Positions 22,019-31,391 of a stretch of 64,000 bases of DNA are shown in pieces. The stretch comes from Pirellulales bacterium (GTDB lineage Bacteria; Planctomycetota; Planctomycetia; Pirellulales; Lacipirellulaceae). The DNA is taken from contig JAKVCC010000005.1 in NCBI GenBank assembly GCA_022448265.1, forward strand, positions 62,001 to 126,000, read 5' to 3'. Made by a program: the position numbers and the translations under genes. A model generated the notes under the pieces. The model was given only the letters and a program-made list of their open reading frames with translations, did no database searches and was not told the origin of the DNA. Positions within the stretch are counted from its first letter, which is position 1. Each line of letters begins with the position of its first letter.

Positions 22019-23386
22019 CTATTCACTTTTGGCGCGGCGCTTTTTCACGCTGGCGGCGTGGGCCGTGAGCCCTTCAATCTCGGCCATCAGCAGTGCGTCA
22101 TCGGCCACCGACTCAAGGCCTGTTTGAGAAAAATGAATCACGCTGCCGGCACGAAGAAAATCATTGGAAGACAAGCCGCTGGCAAAGCGGGCCGTGGCAC
22201 CGGTCGGCAACACGTGCGATGGTCCGGCCACGTAGTCGCCCAGTGCCACCGGACTATAGGGCCCAATAAAAACTGCCCCGGCATGACGGATTGTCGCCAA
22301 TAAATCTTCGGCATCTTCACAGGCCAAATGTAAGTGTTCGGTTGCCAGTTGATTGGCTAGCTCAGCTGCTTCGTCACGATCTTGCACCAGGATCATGGCT
22401 CCAAACGATTCCAGTGCCTCGCGGGCTAGCTCGCCCCGGTCGAGTTGGTCCAATTGTGCATCGAGCGCAGCGACTACCGCATCGATAAGCGGCTCATGCC
22501 ACGTTATCAAAATACTTGAGCCTGGCGCATGTTCGGACTGAGCGATCAGATCGGCGGCTGCAAAGGCGGGATCGGTACTGTGGTCGGCAACGACGACCAC
22601 TTCGCTGGGCCCCGCTATCGAATCGATGTCGACAAGGCCATACACCCACTTTTTGGCCAGTGCAACGAAGAGATTGCCGGGGCCGACAATTTTGTCGACC
22701 GCGGGCAGACCGTCGACGCCATAGGCCAGCGCCGCCACGCCTTGTGCTCCTCCAACGCGATAAACTTCGCGAATCTCCAATTCATGGCAAGTGGCCAGCA
22801 GATCTTGATTGTATGAACCAAATTGAGTGGGCGGCGCAACGACCGCAAGTTCCGTAACCCCGGCTGCTTGTGCCGGTACGGCCGTCATCAATACAGTCGA
22901 TGGGTATGCAGCCGCACCGCCAGGCACGCAAATCCCTACTCGAGAAAGGGGCACGTAACGGTGCGTGAGAAAGCCTCCCGCCGGCACATCGACGGTGACA
23001 TCGCTATGCAGGATTGCGCGTTGAAACCGCAGCAAGTTTTCGCGAATGCGCCCGACAGCGGCTAGAAATTCGGGTGTCGCAGCCGCGTGCGCGGCGGCAA
23101 GCTCCGCAGGGCTGACGCGCAGCGTATCCGAGGACAGTTCGACTCCATCGAGTTTGGCCGTGTAGTCCAGCATCGCCTCCAAGCCGCGCTCGCCGATATC
23201 GCGGCAAATGCGTTCGACAGTCTGCTGCGGTGTCAGGGGCTCGCCAAAAACGTCGATGGTCTTTTGACGACCCGACTCGCTGACGACATTGCCATCAGGA
23301 GAAAGGTTTTGTCTAAGCGCAGCGATCTTGTGTGCCGCATTCGGGGCACGCATGTCGATGCGTTGTACGTTGAGCTGTGAGGCCAT
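22019..23386 (-). CDS. hisD: Histidinol dehydrogenase HisD
   Basis: 455 residues, complete. HisD oxidises L-histidinol to L-histidine in two NAD-dependent steps in the cytoplasm. Typical blocks are RYVPLSRVGICVPGGAAAYP, the GAQGVAALAYG nucleotide segment, KIVGPGN, the family signature DSIAGPSEVVVVADHSTDP with DLIAQSEHAPGS, and the late GPSHVLPTG block. The first 20 residues (MASQLNVQRIDMRAPNAAHK) look normal. No other histidine genes are nearby, so it is a scattered member of the pathway, as is common in planctomycetes. The ribosome site is weak. Confidence 0.96.
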   Translation of the reverse strand: MASQLNVQRIDMRAPNAAHKIAALRQNLSPDGNVVSESGRQKTIDVFGEPLTPQQTVERICRDIGERGLEAMLDYTAKLDGVELSSDTLRVSPAELAAAHAAATPEFLAAVGRIRENLLRFQRAILHSDVTVDVPAGGFLTHRYVPLSRVGICVPGGAAAYPSTVLMTAVPAQAAGVTELAVVAPPTQFGSYNQDLLATCHELEIREVYRVGGAQGVAALAYGVDGLPAVDKIVGPGNLFVALAKKWVYGLVDIDSIAGPSEVVVVADHSTDPAFAAADLIAQSEHAPGSSILITWHEPLIDAVVAALDAQLDQLDRGELAREALESFGAMILVQDRDEAAELANQLATEHLHLACEDAEDLLATIRHAGAVFIGPYSPVALGDYVAGPSHVLPTGATARFASGLSSNDFLRAGSVIHFSQTGLESVADDALLMAEIEGLTAHAASVKKRRAKSE

Positions 23387-23755
23387 AGACGGATCAAGCG
23401 TATCTGGATTTTTGAAATCGGCTGACAGACTTTTATTTATTGTCTCAGGAGTTGTAAAAAATGAAAGGTGGCCAGCGATGGTGATTGAAAAGGAGCGTGT
23501 CGAGCGGGTGATTTTCTAATCGATGCGTATCCGCACCAACTGCCCAGTTCATTGGGGTTTCGCAGGACTGTCCCCAACTTGAATAATAAGGAAAATTGCA
23601 TTAGAATAAGTAGCTATTCGGCCCTGTCTGTAGCTGCCCCCAGGAGCCCACGATCTAGGTTTCTATTCGGGCTGATACGTTGTTTTTTTGGGGATGGTTT
23701 CCGGCTTATTGTCGAATCCGTGGTACCCGCGTATTGAATCATTGGAGGCACGGCT
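23387..23755. other. Gene-free interval between divergent genes
   Basis: About 370 nt between hisD and the DUF1559 gene. No gene is supported and no clear promoter pair is seen. It ends in the GGAGG ribosome site of the DUF1559 gene. Confidence 0.4.
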
Positions 23756-24766
23756 ATGCCAATGCCCATTGTGCTTGACTCTTCTGGCGTTGCCCCGAGT
23801 CCTATTCGGGCGGTAGTGGCCCATGATCGTCGCGGCTTCACCCTGGTCGAATTGCTGGTTGTAATTGCTATTATTGGCGTGCTGGTTGCGCTGCTGCTTC
23901 CAGCGGTGCAGGCCGCGCGTGAGGCCGCGCGCCGGACCCAATGTCTGAACAACCAGAAGCAAATCGGTCTGGCGGTGATGGGGCACCACACGGCTCACGG
24001 TTCGTTTCCGGTTGGGTCGCGCGGATGTTGTGATGGGGCTTGGCCTGGATGGTTGTTTCCCTACATCGAGCAAGGCAATTTGGCGGATCGGTACAATACA
24101 AACAGTCGGTTTTATCTTGAACCTAACCGGCAGGTTGTGCTGCAACCCATCGCTACGTACATTTGCCCCACCGATAACCCGCAGATAATCTACGGCTTGC
24201 CGGATGACCACCCCTACGAGGATTTGCATCGGATGAGTTACCTCGCAAATTTCGGGAACACAGGGTGGGACACCGACGAGTACAATATACCGGGGCACCC
24301 AGGCGTGTGGACCACGGACCCCCCCTTTGACGAGGTGCAAGGTGTCAAGTTTGGGGGTGCGCCGTTCTATAATTTGGGTAGTCGAGACCACTGGCGCGAG
24401 GTTGCAATCCGGGAGATTACCGACGGCACGAGCAATACGTTGATGGTCTCCGAAACGCTTCAGGGGGTCGGAAAAGCCCTTCGTGGGATGCCGTGGTGGG
24501 GATTCGCGGGCGGTTTTTCGACGTTCTTGGCGCCAAATTCGGGGCTTCCCGATCGGACCTCTTGTGGACCCCAGGAGCTCAATGATCTGTGCATCGGTTG
24601 GGCCCCACCCGACAATCCGATGATGTTGGCTGCTCGCAGCAGACATACTGGGGGCGTAAATGCCAGTTTTTGCGACGCCTCGGGTCGTTTTATTAGCGAC
24701 AGTATCAACATCGACGTCTGGCGCGCGATGGGCACCACGCAAGGGGAAGAGACCGTTTTCGAGTAG
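23756..24766 (+). CDS. DUF1559 pseudopilin-like protein
   Basis: 336 residues. After a hydrophilic 26-residue leader comes a type IV prepilin signal, RRG-FTLVELLVVIAIIGVL, with cleavage expected between G and F, then the planctomycete marker AAREAARRTQCLNNQKQIGL. The large middle domain is DUF1559 (SBP_bac_10-like), and the C-terminal block SRHTGGVNASFCDASGRFIS is the family's closing motif. These proteins are very numerous in planctomycetes and may be surface fibre subunits; role inferred. GGAGG nine bases before ATG supports the start. A small lipoprotein gene follows after 15 nt, a frequent pairing. Confidence 0.92.
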   Translation: MPMPIVLDSSGVAPSPIRAVVAHDRRGFTLVELLVVIAIIGVLVALLLPAVQAAREAARRTQCLNNQKQIGLAVMGHHTAHGSFPVGSRGCCDGAWPGWLFPYIEQGNLADRYNTNSRFYLEPNRQVVLQPIATYICPTDNPQIIYGLPDDHPYEDLHRMSYLANFGNTGWDTDEYNIPGHPGVWTTDPPFDEVQGVKFGGAPFYNLGSRDHWREVAIREITDGTSNTLMVSETLQGVGKALRGMPWWGFAGGFSTFLAPNSGLPDRTSCGPQELNDLCIGWAPPDNPMMLAARSRHTGGVNASFCDASGRFISDSINIDVWRAMGTTQGEETVFE

Positions 24767-24781
24767 AAGGATACCAAGTCG

Positions 24782-25330
24782 ATGAAGATACTATGGAGAT
24801 CGAAGCAAGCCGTGAAATTTTTGGAGCAGCACAACAACTGCGAGCTGGACCGGCCCAGTTGTAGACGCCAGACGGATCGCCCAATGGAAACAGTATGTTG
24901 CTGGTTGCTTTTGGGCGTAATGGTTTCAGCGGGTTCCGGTTGTGGCGGAGGTCAATCCCACGCAGGTCGTCATGCCGTCTCGGGAAAAATCACTCTGGAT
25001 GACAAGCCGCTGGAGACCGGTACGATTGCATTTTCCTTGCAAGGGGCCAAACGTAGCGCCCCGATCGGCGGAGCAATGATCCGTGGCGGACGCTATGATC
25101 TTCCGGCGGCCAAGGGCTTGCCGCTGGGCGAGTACGTTGTGCGAATCAACTCATTTGGAGCCGCGGTCGAGACCACGCAGGCGGCGGATGGAGAAGATTA
25201 TTTCGCTGCCATGCGGGCACCACCGCCGCCAGAAATCATACCCAGCAAATACAATTCAAAGACGACCTTGAGCGCCGAAGTTATCGCGGACGAAACCAAT
25301 GAGCTCGATTTCAAGCTGGAGAGTCGTTAG
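24782..25330 (+). CDS. Lipoprotein with carboxypeptidase-regulatory-like beta domain
   Basis: Up to 182 residues. The hydrophobic stretch CCWLLLGVMVSAGSGC ends in a lipobox-like AGSGC, then a transthyretin-like beta-sandwich: VSGKITLDDKPLETGTIAFS and YDLPAAKGLPLGEYVVRINS, a form very common downstream of DUF1559 genes in planctomycetes. AAGGA ten bases before ATG 24782 supports the first start, but that leaves a 35-residue n-region, which is long; ATG at 24884 (METVCCWLLLG) would give a normal lipoprotein signal. Function is unknown; it probably accompanies the DUF1559 protein in the envelope. Confidence 0.78.
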   Translation: MKILWRSKQAVKFLEQHNNCELDRPSCRRQTDRPMETVCCWLLLGVMVSAGSGCGGGQSHAGRHAVSGKITLDDKPLETGTIAFSLQGAKRSAPIGGAMIRGGRYDLPAAKGLPLGEYVVRINSFGAAVETTQAADGEDYFAAMRAPPPPEIIPSKYNSKTTLSAEVIADETNELDFKLESR

Positions 25331-25380
25331 CATGCTCAACCCATTCCGGCCGTGCCTCTCGGTGTCGCGTCCCGGGCACA

Positions 25381-25454
25381 CAAATTGCGATTTGGTCTTG
25401 CCCTAATTCAGCAAATTGCGTCAGTGCGCAATTGCCTTCTCTTTCTGCTATAAT
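25381..25454 (+). promoter_or_regulatory. Promoter with palindromic operator, possibly leaderless
   Basis: TATAAT at 25449-25454 ends eight bases before the ATG at 25463, so a transcript could start almost at the codon. Upstream lies a perfect 7-bp inverted repeat AATTGCG (25414-25420) and CGCAATT (25427-25433) with a 6-nt spacer, over the expected -35 region. A third half-site, CAAATTGCG, is at 25381-25389, 31 bp before the second copy of the same nine bases at 25412. The -35 itself is poor, which fits activator control. Confidence 0.5.
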
Positions 25455-25462
25455 CGGTTTCT

Positions 25463-27925
25463 ATGGAAAGATATTTTCCAGGTGCGAACTTAGTCGTAGT
25501 GGCCGTCGTTATGCTGGGCTGCCTGGTCGAGCTGTGCGCCAGGGCCGACGAAGCGGTCGATTATAACCGGGATATTCGCCCTATTCTTTCGAGAAAATGC
25601 TTTGAGTGCCACGGTCCTGACGAGCAGTCACGCCAAGCGGAATTGCGTCTCGATTTGGCTGATGATCGGGAGGGGCCATTCACCGATCGCGACGAGATGC
25701 CGGCCATCCGGCCTCGCGATCCTGAGGGCAGTGCCCTTTGGCAGCGGATCGTTTCGGAGGATCCCGACCAGCGGATGCCTCCGGCCGACTCGCACAAGGA
25801 ACCGCTTTCTGCGGCAGAGCAGGAAATGATCCGGAAGTGGATTCTCGAAGGGGCGGAGTTTGAAGAGTTCTGGACATTCGTTCCACCCCGAGAGCAGACT
25901 GTGCCACCGGTCGCCAGCGTGGCTTGGAGTTCGCAACGCATCGACCGCTTCGTGATGGCGCGCCTTGAGCGGGAGGGGTTCGAACCCCAGCCGCCAGCCG
26001 ACCGGCGGGGGCTCATACGGCGGGTCACGTTTGACTTGACCGGACTCCCGCCCACGCGGCAGGAAGTGCGCAACTTTCTGGCCGACCGGCAGCCGGATGC
26101 GTACGAGCGACTCGTCGACCGTCTGATCGCCAAGCCCCAATATGGCGAGCACATGGCAAAATACTGGCTCGACCTGGTGCGATTTGCCGACACCAACGGG
26201 ATCCATCACGACCACTACCGGGAAATGACGCCCTACCGCGATTGGGTTATTCGCGCGTTCAACAAAAATCTTCCCTTCGACCAATTCCTTACCTACCAGT
26301 TGGCCGGCGATCTGTTCGCCGACCCCAGCCTCGATCAGCTCATTGCATCGGGCTACCATCGACTTCATCTGGTGATCGACGTCGGTACAGCCCTTCCGGA
26401 GGAGAGTTTCCACCGCAACGTGGTCGATCGGGTAACCGCATTTGGCACGACGATTCTGGGACTTACCGTGCAGTGCGCGCAGTGTCACGACCACAAATAC
26501 GATCCGATCACGCAGCGAGATTTTTACCAGCTTTACGCCTTCTTCAACAATCTCGATGCCGAGCCTGAAACGCCGGGCGTCATGCCGCACCTCCCCATCC
26601 TCAGAGTGCCGACCGAAACGCAGCGCGCACGATGCGACGTCATGGACGCCGAGATCAACGAGGCGGCGGCATCGATTGCGAAGATCAAGAAGTTGCTGGA
26701 GAAAAGCCAGAAGCCCGCCGATGCTCTTGCTGGCACGTCCGCTGATCAGGGCCCAACTGTAACGGCCGAGCTGGATTCTGCCGAGAAGCGGCATGCCCAA
26801 TTGATCAAGGATCGTAAGGGCTTTGAGAATTATTTCCCCATGACGCTGGTTATGAAGGAGCGGTCCGAAATCCGTCCGGCTCACATTCATATTCGTGGCG
26901 CTTACGATCAGATGGGCGAAGAGGTCGAGCGAGACACGCCGGCCTTTCTGCCGCCCCTGCAGTCAAAGGGCGAGTTGAAGACGCGGATGGACCTTGCCCG
27001 TTGGGCTACCGATTCCAGCAATCCGCTCACCGCGCGGGTTGCGACCAACCGTTTCTGGCAGCAGTTGTTCGGCGTCGGCTTGGTCAAGACGTCGGAAGAT
27101 TTTGGCACGCAGAGCGAGTGGCCAAGTCATCGCGAGTTGCTCGACGACCTCGCCTACCATTTCGTGGCATCGAGTTGGGATGTAAAGGCGCTAATAAAAT
27201 CGATCGTAATGACCGAAACCTATCGGCAATCGTCGCACGTCGCCCCACAATGGTATCGAACGGACCCGGAAAACAGACTGCTCGCGCGGGGTTCGCGGTT
27301 TCGGCTCGATGCAGAAATGATTCGCGACCAAATCCTGGCGGTGAGCGGCCTTTTGGTGCCTGAAATGTTTGGCAAGAGCGTAAAACCACCGCAGCCGCCC
27401 AACTTGTGGAAGACAGTTTCGATGGTGTCCTCGAGTACCTACTCGTTTGTCGCAGACGAGGGCGACAAGACCCGTCGGCGAAGCATTTACAGTTTCTGGA
27501 AGCGGGCCATGCCGCCTCCGCAGTTGACAATTTTTGATGCGCCGACACGTGAGCGATGTATCGCCAGGCGCGAACGGACCAATACTCCGCTGCAGGCGCT
27601 GGTCTTGATGAACGAGCAGCAATACTTCATTGCGGCGCAGCACCTGGCACGGGACCTTCTTGCAGATAGCAACGCGACCGACCGGCAGCGCATTGCTAGG
27701 GCTTACGAGTCGATCACGTCCCGATTGGCCGACAAATCGGAACTAGCGACTTTGTGGGAAGGCCTGGAGGCCTTGCGAGCAGAGTATGAGGCGGACCGTA
27801 GCCTAGCAAAAGCATTGATTGCGGACTTGCCGTCGGTCGCTGACGAGGATGCGGTTGAGCTTGCAGCCTACACGATGCTAATCAACACACTTTTTAACCT
27901 CGACATTGTCAAGACTCGGGAGTGA
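25463..27925 (+). CDS. PSCyt1-DUF1549-DUF1553 protein
   Basis: 820 residues, exported through [20 protein letters not shown]. PSCyt1 carries C46-FEC-H50 in [20 protein letters not shown], a cytochrome-c-like haem motif. DUF1549 spans about 160-375 ([47 protein letters not shown]), followed by a short coiled stretch, and DUF1553 about 490-800 ([34 protein letters not shown]). This is the standard length and order for the family, in contrast to the 1846-residue relative at 4208. No ribosome site precedes the ATG and a TATAAT lies just upstream, so a leaderless message is possible. The DUF1501 gene follows after three bases. Confidence 0.95.
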   Translation: MERYFPGANLVVVAVVMLGCLVELCARADEAVDYNRDIRPILSRKCFECHGPDEQSRQAELRLDLADDREGPFTDRDEMPAIRPRDPEGSALWQRIVSEDPDQRMPPADSHKEPLSAAEQEMIRKWILEGAEFEEFWTFVPPREQTVPPVASVAWSSQRIDRFVMARLEREGFEPQPPADRRGLIRRVTFDLTGLPPTRQEVRNFLADRQPDAYERLVDRLIAKPQYGEHMAKYWLDLVRFADTNGIHHDHYREMTPYRDWVIRAFNKNLPFDQFLTYQLAGDLFADPSLDQLIASGYHRLHLVIDVGTALPEESFHRNVVDRVTAFGTTILGLTVQCAQCHDHKYDPITQRDFYQLYAFFNNLDAEPETPGVMPHLPILRVPTETQRARCDVMDAEINEAAASIAKIKKLLEKSQKPADALAGTSADQGPTVTAELDSAEKRHAQLIKDRKGFENYFPMTLVMKERSEIRPAHIHIRGAYDQMGEEVERDTPAFLPPLQSKGELKTRMDLARWATDSSNPLTARVATNRFWQQLFGVGLVKTSEDFGTQSEWPSHRELLDDLAYHFVASSWDVKALIKSIVMTETYRQSSHVAPQWYRTDPENRLLARGSRFRLDAEMIRDQILAVSGLLVPEMFGKSVKPPQPPNLWKTVSMVSSSTYSFVADEGDKTRRRSIYSFWKRAMPPPQLTIFDAPTRERCIARRERTNTPLQALVLMNEQQYFIAAQHLARDLLADSNATDRQRIARAYESITSRLADKSELATLWEGLEALRAEYEADRSLAKALIADLPSVADEDAVELAAYTMLINTLFNLDIVKTRE

Positions 27926-27928
27926 GCG

Positions 27929-29401
27929 ATGAGCCTGCACAATATTGATGCGCCGATTCAATCGCGACGCGCGTTTCTCAACCAAGCCGGCATGGGCCTG
28001 GGTGCGACGGTGATGGGTAGCTTGTTTCCGCAGTCAAGCGTTGCCAGCTTGAATGCCCTGCCACATCATTCGCCCAAAGCAAAGCAGGTAATTTTTTTGT
28101 TTATGGCCGGAGCACCGAGTCAGCTGGATCTATACGACTACAAACCCGGCCTGGCCGCCAAATTTAAGCAGGTCTTACCTGCCGAGGTGAGCGGCGGTCA
28201 ACGCGTGACGGCTATGACTCGTGGCGGGGCTCAATTGATTCAGCCGTCGGCCTTTAAGTTTTCCCGGCGAGGGGAGAGCGGCATTTGGATGAGCGAACTA
28301 TTGCCGCACCTCTCGTCCGTTGTCGACGATCTTTGTTTTATTCGATCCATGCACACCGATGCGATTAACCATGACCCGGGCAAAACACTGATCTCGACCG
28401 GATCGGAGATCCCTGGCAAGCCGAGCCTGGGGGCTTGGCTCAGTTATGGGCTGGGGTCGCTCAACAAAAATCTGCCCGACTTCGTCGTGTTGAATTCGGC
28501 ATTTTGGTCGGGAGATAGTGCGAACGTGCAAGCGCTCTACAAACGATTGTGGGGGACCGGGTTTTTGCCGTCCAAACATCAAGGGGTTGTTTTTCAGCCC
28601 TCGGGGGATCCGGTGCTTTTTTTGTCGAACCCCAAGGGTGTTTCCCGCGCGAGTCGGCACAAGATGCTTAATGTGGTGACCGAGATCAACCGAAAGCACG
28701 CCGCCGAGATCGGCGATCCGGAGATCCACACCACGATTGCCCAGCAAGAAATGGCGTTTCGCATGCAGGCTTCCGTGCCGGAACTCACCGACATTGGCTC
28801 TGAGTCCAAAAAGACTCTTGGCATGTATGGACCTGAAGTCGAAAAATCGGGTTCGTTTGCGCGAAATTGCCTGCTGGCCAGGAGAATGGTCCAGCGAGGT
28901 GTGCGTTTTGTTCAGATCTACCACCGTGGCTGGGACCATCACACAAAACTTCCTGGGAAACTGCGGGGGCAGTGTTACGACATCGACCAGCCGGCGGCCG
29001 CATTGGTGGCCGACCTGAAACAACGCGGGATGCTGCGCGACACGCTGGTGGTGTGCAGCGGCGAGTTTGGCAGGACCGTTTATTGCCAGGGTCACGTCAA
29101 CATGACGCAGTATGGCCGCGATCATCACCCCCGCTGTTTTACCACGTGGATGGCCGGCGGCGGCGTGCGCGGCGGCATGGTACACGGAAAGACAGACGAC
29201 TACAGCTACAATATCGTCGATCAGGACGGCCAAACGACCACCCGCTTTGAAGACGATGCGGTCCACGTCCGCGATCTCAACGCAACACTATTGCACCAGT
29301 TGGGCGTCGATCACCACAGGCTTACATTCCCGTTTCAAGGGCTCGATCAAAAGCCGACCGGTGTTGTAGAGGCCCACGTTGTCAGGAAAATCCTGAGCTA
29401 A
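27929..29401 (+). CDS. DUF1501 family protein (Tat-exported)
   Basis: 490 residues, starting three bases after the stop of the PSCyt protein, with GGGAG about eight bases upstream. Twin-arginine-type leader: QSRRAFLNQAGMGLGATVMG. Conserved blocks: VIFLFMAGAPSQLDLYDYKP, NCLLARRMVQRGVRFVQIYH with WDHHTKLPG, VVCSGEFGRTVYCQG and DHHPRCFTTWMAGGGVRGG. The histidines and aspartates are in positions like those of the sulfatase/phosphatase fold, but no activity is proven for DUF1501. Coupled expression with the PSCyt protein suggests joint function in the periplasm or pirellulosome space. Confidence 0.95.
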   Translation: MSLHNIDAPIQSRRAFLNQAGMGLGATVMGSLFPQSSVASLNALPHHSPKAKQVIFLFMAGAPSQLDLYDYKPGLAAKFKQVLPAEVSGGQRVTAMTRGGAQLIQPSAFKFSRRGESGIWMSELLPHLSSVVDDLCFIRSMHTDAINHDPGKTLISTGSEIPGKPSLGAWLSYGLGSLNKNLPDFVVLNSAFWSGDSANVQALYKRLWGTGFLPSKHQGVVFQPSGDPVLFLSNPKGVSRASRHKMLNVVTEINRKHAAEIGDPEIHTTIAQQEMAFRMQASVPELTDIGSESKKTLGMYGPEVEKSGSFARNCLLARRMVQRGVRFVQIYHRGWDHHTKLPGKLRGQCYDIDQPAAALVADLKQRGMLRDTLVVCSGEFGRTVYCQGHVNMTQYGRDHHPRCFTTWMAGGGVRGGMVHGKTDDYSYNIVDQDGQTTTRFEDDAVHVRDLNATLLHQLGVDHHRLTFPFQGLDQKPTGVVEAHVVRKILS

Positions 29402-29607
29402 GGCGGGAATCGCGTCTGGCACACATGTTGTGAACTGAAAACCTTTCCAGGGTAGCTCGCGGTGCTTGTAGTCTTGGACTTTGGGAGTGAAACCCCTTCG
29501 AGGTAGGGCAGTTGTGTTGCTAACCTACTTCCAACTGATAACCGTTAGAATACGTAACAGACGCTTTGATCCGGTGGACAATTTATGGGTTGCAACCCGC
29601 ATATACC

Positions 29608-30339
29608 ATGCCATCCGAACGCTTTCAGATCGAACCCTACGAATCAGACGAACCCGACCGCACCAAGAGCCGCATGTCGGGATGCCTTGTCGGTTGTCTA
29701 GTCGCCTTCGGTGTGTCCGTAATACTTCTGGTGGTGGCCGCGGTGTGGATATCGCGAAATTGGCAGGATTGGGTGGCCGATTTTTGTTTGCATGCTATCG
29801 ATACGATGGTTGAATCGTCGGACTTGCCTGAACTTGAAAAGAAAGAAATCCAAATACAAGTTGTTCGGGTGGCCGATGCTTTGTCCGCTGGCGAACTGCC
29901 GGCGGAAAAAATGGTTCTGATTGTGGAATATTTTAAGGAATCTCCGCTGCTGACTTCTATGGTGGTTGCCTCGGTGGAAAGAAAATACTTTGACCGTTCT
30001 GGGCTGACGGACGAGGAGAAGGAACAGGGACGCATTGACCTTCGTCGATTTGTACGAGGAATGGTTGACGAGGAGATTGACGAAGGCGCATTCCACGCGG
30101 TCGTCGAACCTATTACGGACAAGCGGCCCGACGGCGGATGGCGAATACGAGAGACCGCCACCGACGACCAACTTCGCGCGCTGCTGAAGGCCGCGAAAGA
30201 GAAGGCCGATGCCGCCGGGATACCGGCGGAAGTGGAAGAGGTTGATCCATCGGACGAAGTGCAGCGAATCATCGACGCCGCGCTGCTCACAGATGACCCA
30301 GAGTCCCATGTTGAGCCGGAACCGGCAGAGACTCAATAG
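29608..30339 (+). CDS. Single-pass membrane protein, unknown function
   Basis: 243 residues from ATG at 29608 (MPSERFQIEPYES); the frame opens earlier at 29566 but the extra 14 residues lack support. A basic cytoplasmic leader is followed by one transmembrane helix at about 27-47 (GCLVGCLVAFGVSVILLVVA) and a largely acidic helical domain with many Glu, containing DLPELEKKEIQIQVVRVADA and a Glu/Pro-rich tail. No family is recognised. It stands after the DUF1501 operon by about 200 nt and converges with the DUF1080 gene; no functional link can be shown. Confidence 0.7.
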   Translation: MPSERFQIEPYESDEPDRTKSRMSGCLVGCLVAFGVSVILLVVAAVWISRNWQDWVADFCLHAIDTMVESSDLPELEKKEIQIQVVRVADALSAGELPAEKMVLIVEYFKESPLLTSMVVASVERKYFDRSGLTDEEKEQGRIDLRRFVRGMVDEEIDEGAFHAVVEPITDKRPDGGWRIRETATDDQLRALLKAAKEKADAAGIPAEVEEVDPSDEVQRIIDAALLTDDPESHVEPEPAETQ

Positions 30340-30353
30340 ACTGGCGTTAGGCT

Positions 30354-31184
30354 TTACAAGGGTTTAATCTTGATGTTTTTCCAGCGGACCTTGGCGCCCT
30401 TGGGCCAGCCCCCTCCGCCATGGACCTGAACGGCAATCGAGCCTTTTTCGCCAAGCGTTTGCTGAACTTTCTCGCGGTCGTAACCGGCTTGCTGGAACGT
30501 CGCGCTGTCAAACGCGCAAATCTTGACGCCGTTGATCCAGGTGGTGATCAGCGGGTACTTGCCGGCACAGCGGACTCTGGCGGTGTTCCACTCGCCAATC
30601 TTCCACGCCTTGATCCACTCCTCAGGCGTGCAGGTGTAGCGGCATCCGTGTTCTGCCTTTTTTTTGTGCGCGCTGGTGGTGAACCCGACGAGTTTCCCGC
30701 TGTCCAGCTTGCCGTCAATATTAAACGCCCGTGAAATAAATCCGCCGGTGCCCTCGCCGTAAATGTGACCGACGTTGCCGGCGTCGTGGAAGTCGACCAT
30801 CATTTGCAAGCAACTCCCGCTGTCAGTACTGCGGAGATATACCCCTGAGCAGGGTCCCCAGTCAGGATTCATATCGATTAAAAGTTCGAAGTCGCCAAAC
30901 TTGGCGTCGGTCAACAGAATGCCGCCGTTGCCCGAGCCGGGCGGGTCTTGTTCGCCAACAATCGCGCCGTCTTCGACGTACCATCGGCCGCCCGTGCCGT
31001 GGCCGATGTGCTCTGGATTCTTGTGCCATCCTTTGAGCGTTTTGCCGTCGAACAGCGAAATCATTCCATCCTTGTCGGGGGCGGAGAGTTTTGGGTCAGT
31101 CGCATGCGCACCGCGGTGCGAGCCGAGCACCAGTACAGTTACGCATGGAAGAATGAGGGATAGCAGCAGGCGATGGCGGGTCAT
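30354..31184 (-). CDS. DUF1080 (3-keto-disaccharide hydrolase domain) secreted protein
   Basis: 276 residues. Signal peptide LLLSLILPCVTVLVLG..AHA, then the concanavalin-like DUF1080 domain: ISLFDGKTLKGWHKNPEH, WYVEDGAIVGEQDPPGSGNG, FELLIDMNPDWGPCSGVYLR and a closing IKIKPL strand. The family includes hydrolases acting on 3-keto-glycosides made by Gfo/Idh-type oxidoreductases. AAAGG six bases before ATG supports the start. The next gene upstream on the same strand is exactly such an oxidoreductase, 207 nt away, so a shared role in oxidative glycoside cleavage is a reasonable inference. Confidence 0.9.
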   Translation of the reverse strand: MTRHRLLLSLILPCVTVLVLGSHRGAHATDPKLSAPDKDGMISLFDGKTLKGWHKNPEHIGHGTGGRWYVEDGAIVGEQDPPGSGNGGILLTDAKFGDFELLIDMNPDWGPCSGVYLRSTDSGSCLQMMVDFHDAGNVGHIYGEGTGGFISRAFNIDGKLDSGKLVGFTTSAHKKKAEHGCRYTCTPEEWIKAWKIGEWNTARVRCAGKYPLITTWINGVKICAFDSATFQQAGYDREKVQQTLGEKGSIAVQVHGGGGWPKGAKVRWKNIKIKPL

Positions 31185-31391
31185 TTTGAACCTTTCTGAT
31201 CGAGAAGGGTAGGAGTGATCGCGCCTAGGGTAACGACCACCAGGAAAAACCGAGCCACGTTTTCTAAAACCTAAAAATCCGAGGCTAGCGTCCTGCGGGC
31301 CGGCTTCTCGCGCGCCAATCGCCTTGATGTTATTTGGAGTCGACCGCGCTCGGTTGCTTCCCTAAACGGGGAATGCGACGGGTTAAGCCGA

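Noticed and set aside
23663-24742. 359-residue minus-strand frame over the DUF1559 gene
   Set aside because: Antisense to the prepilin-signal protein, with no ribosome site and no recognisable sequence.
25628-26890. 420-residue open frame on the minus strand inside the PSCyt gene
   Set aside because: It lies fully antisense to a well-supported family protein, and its translation is Arg/His-rich with no domain; it follows from the high third-position GC of the real gene.
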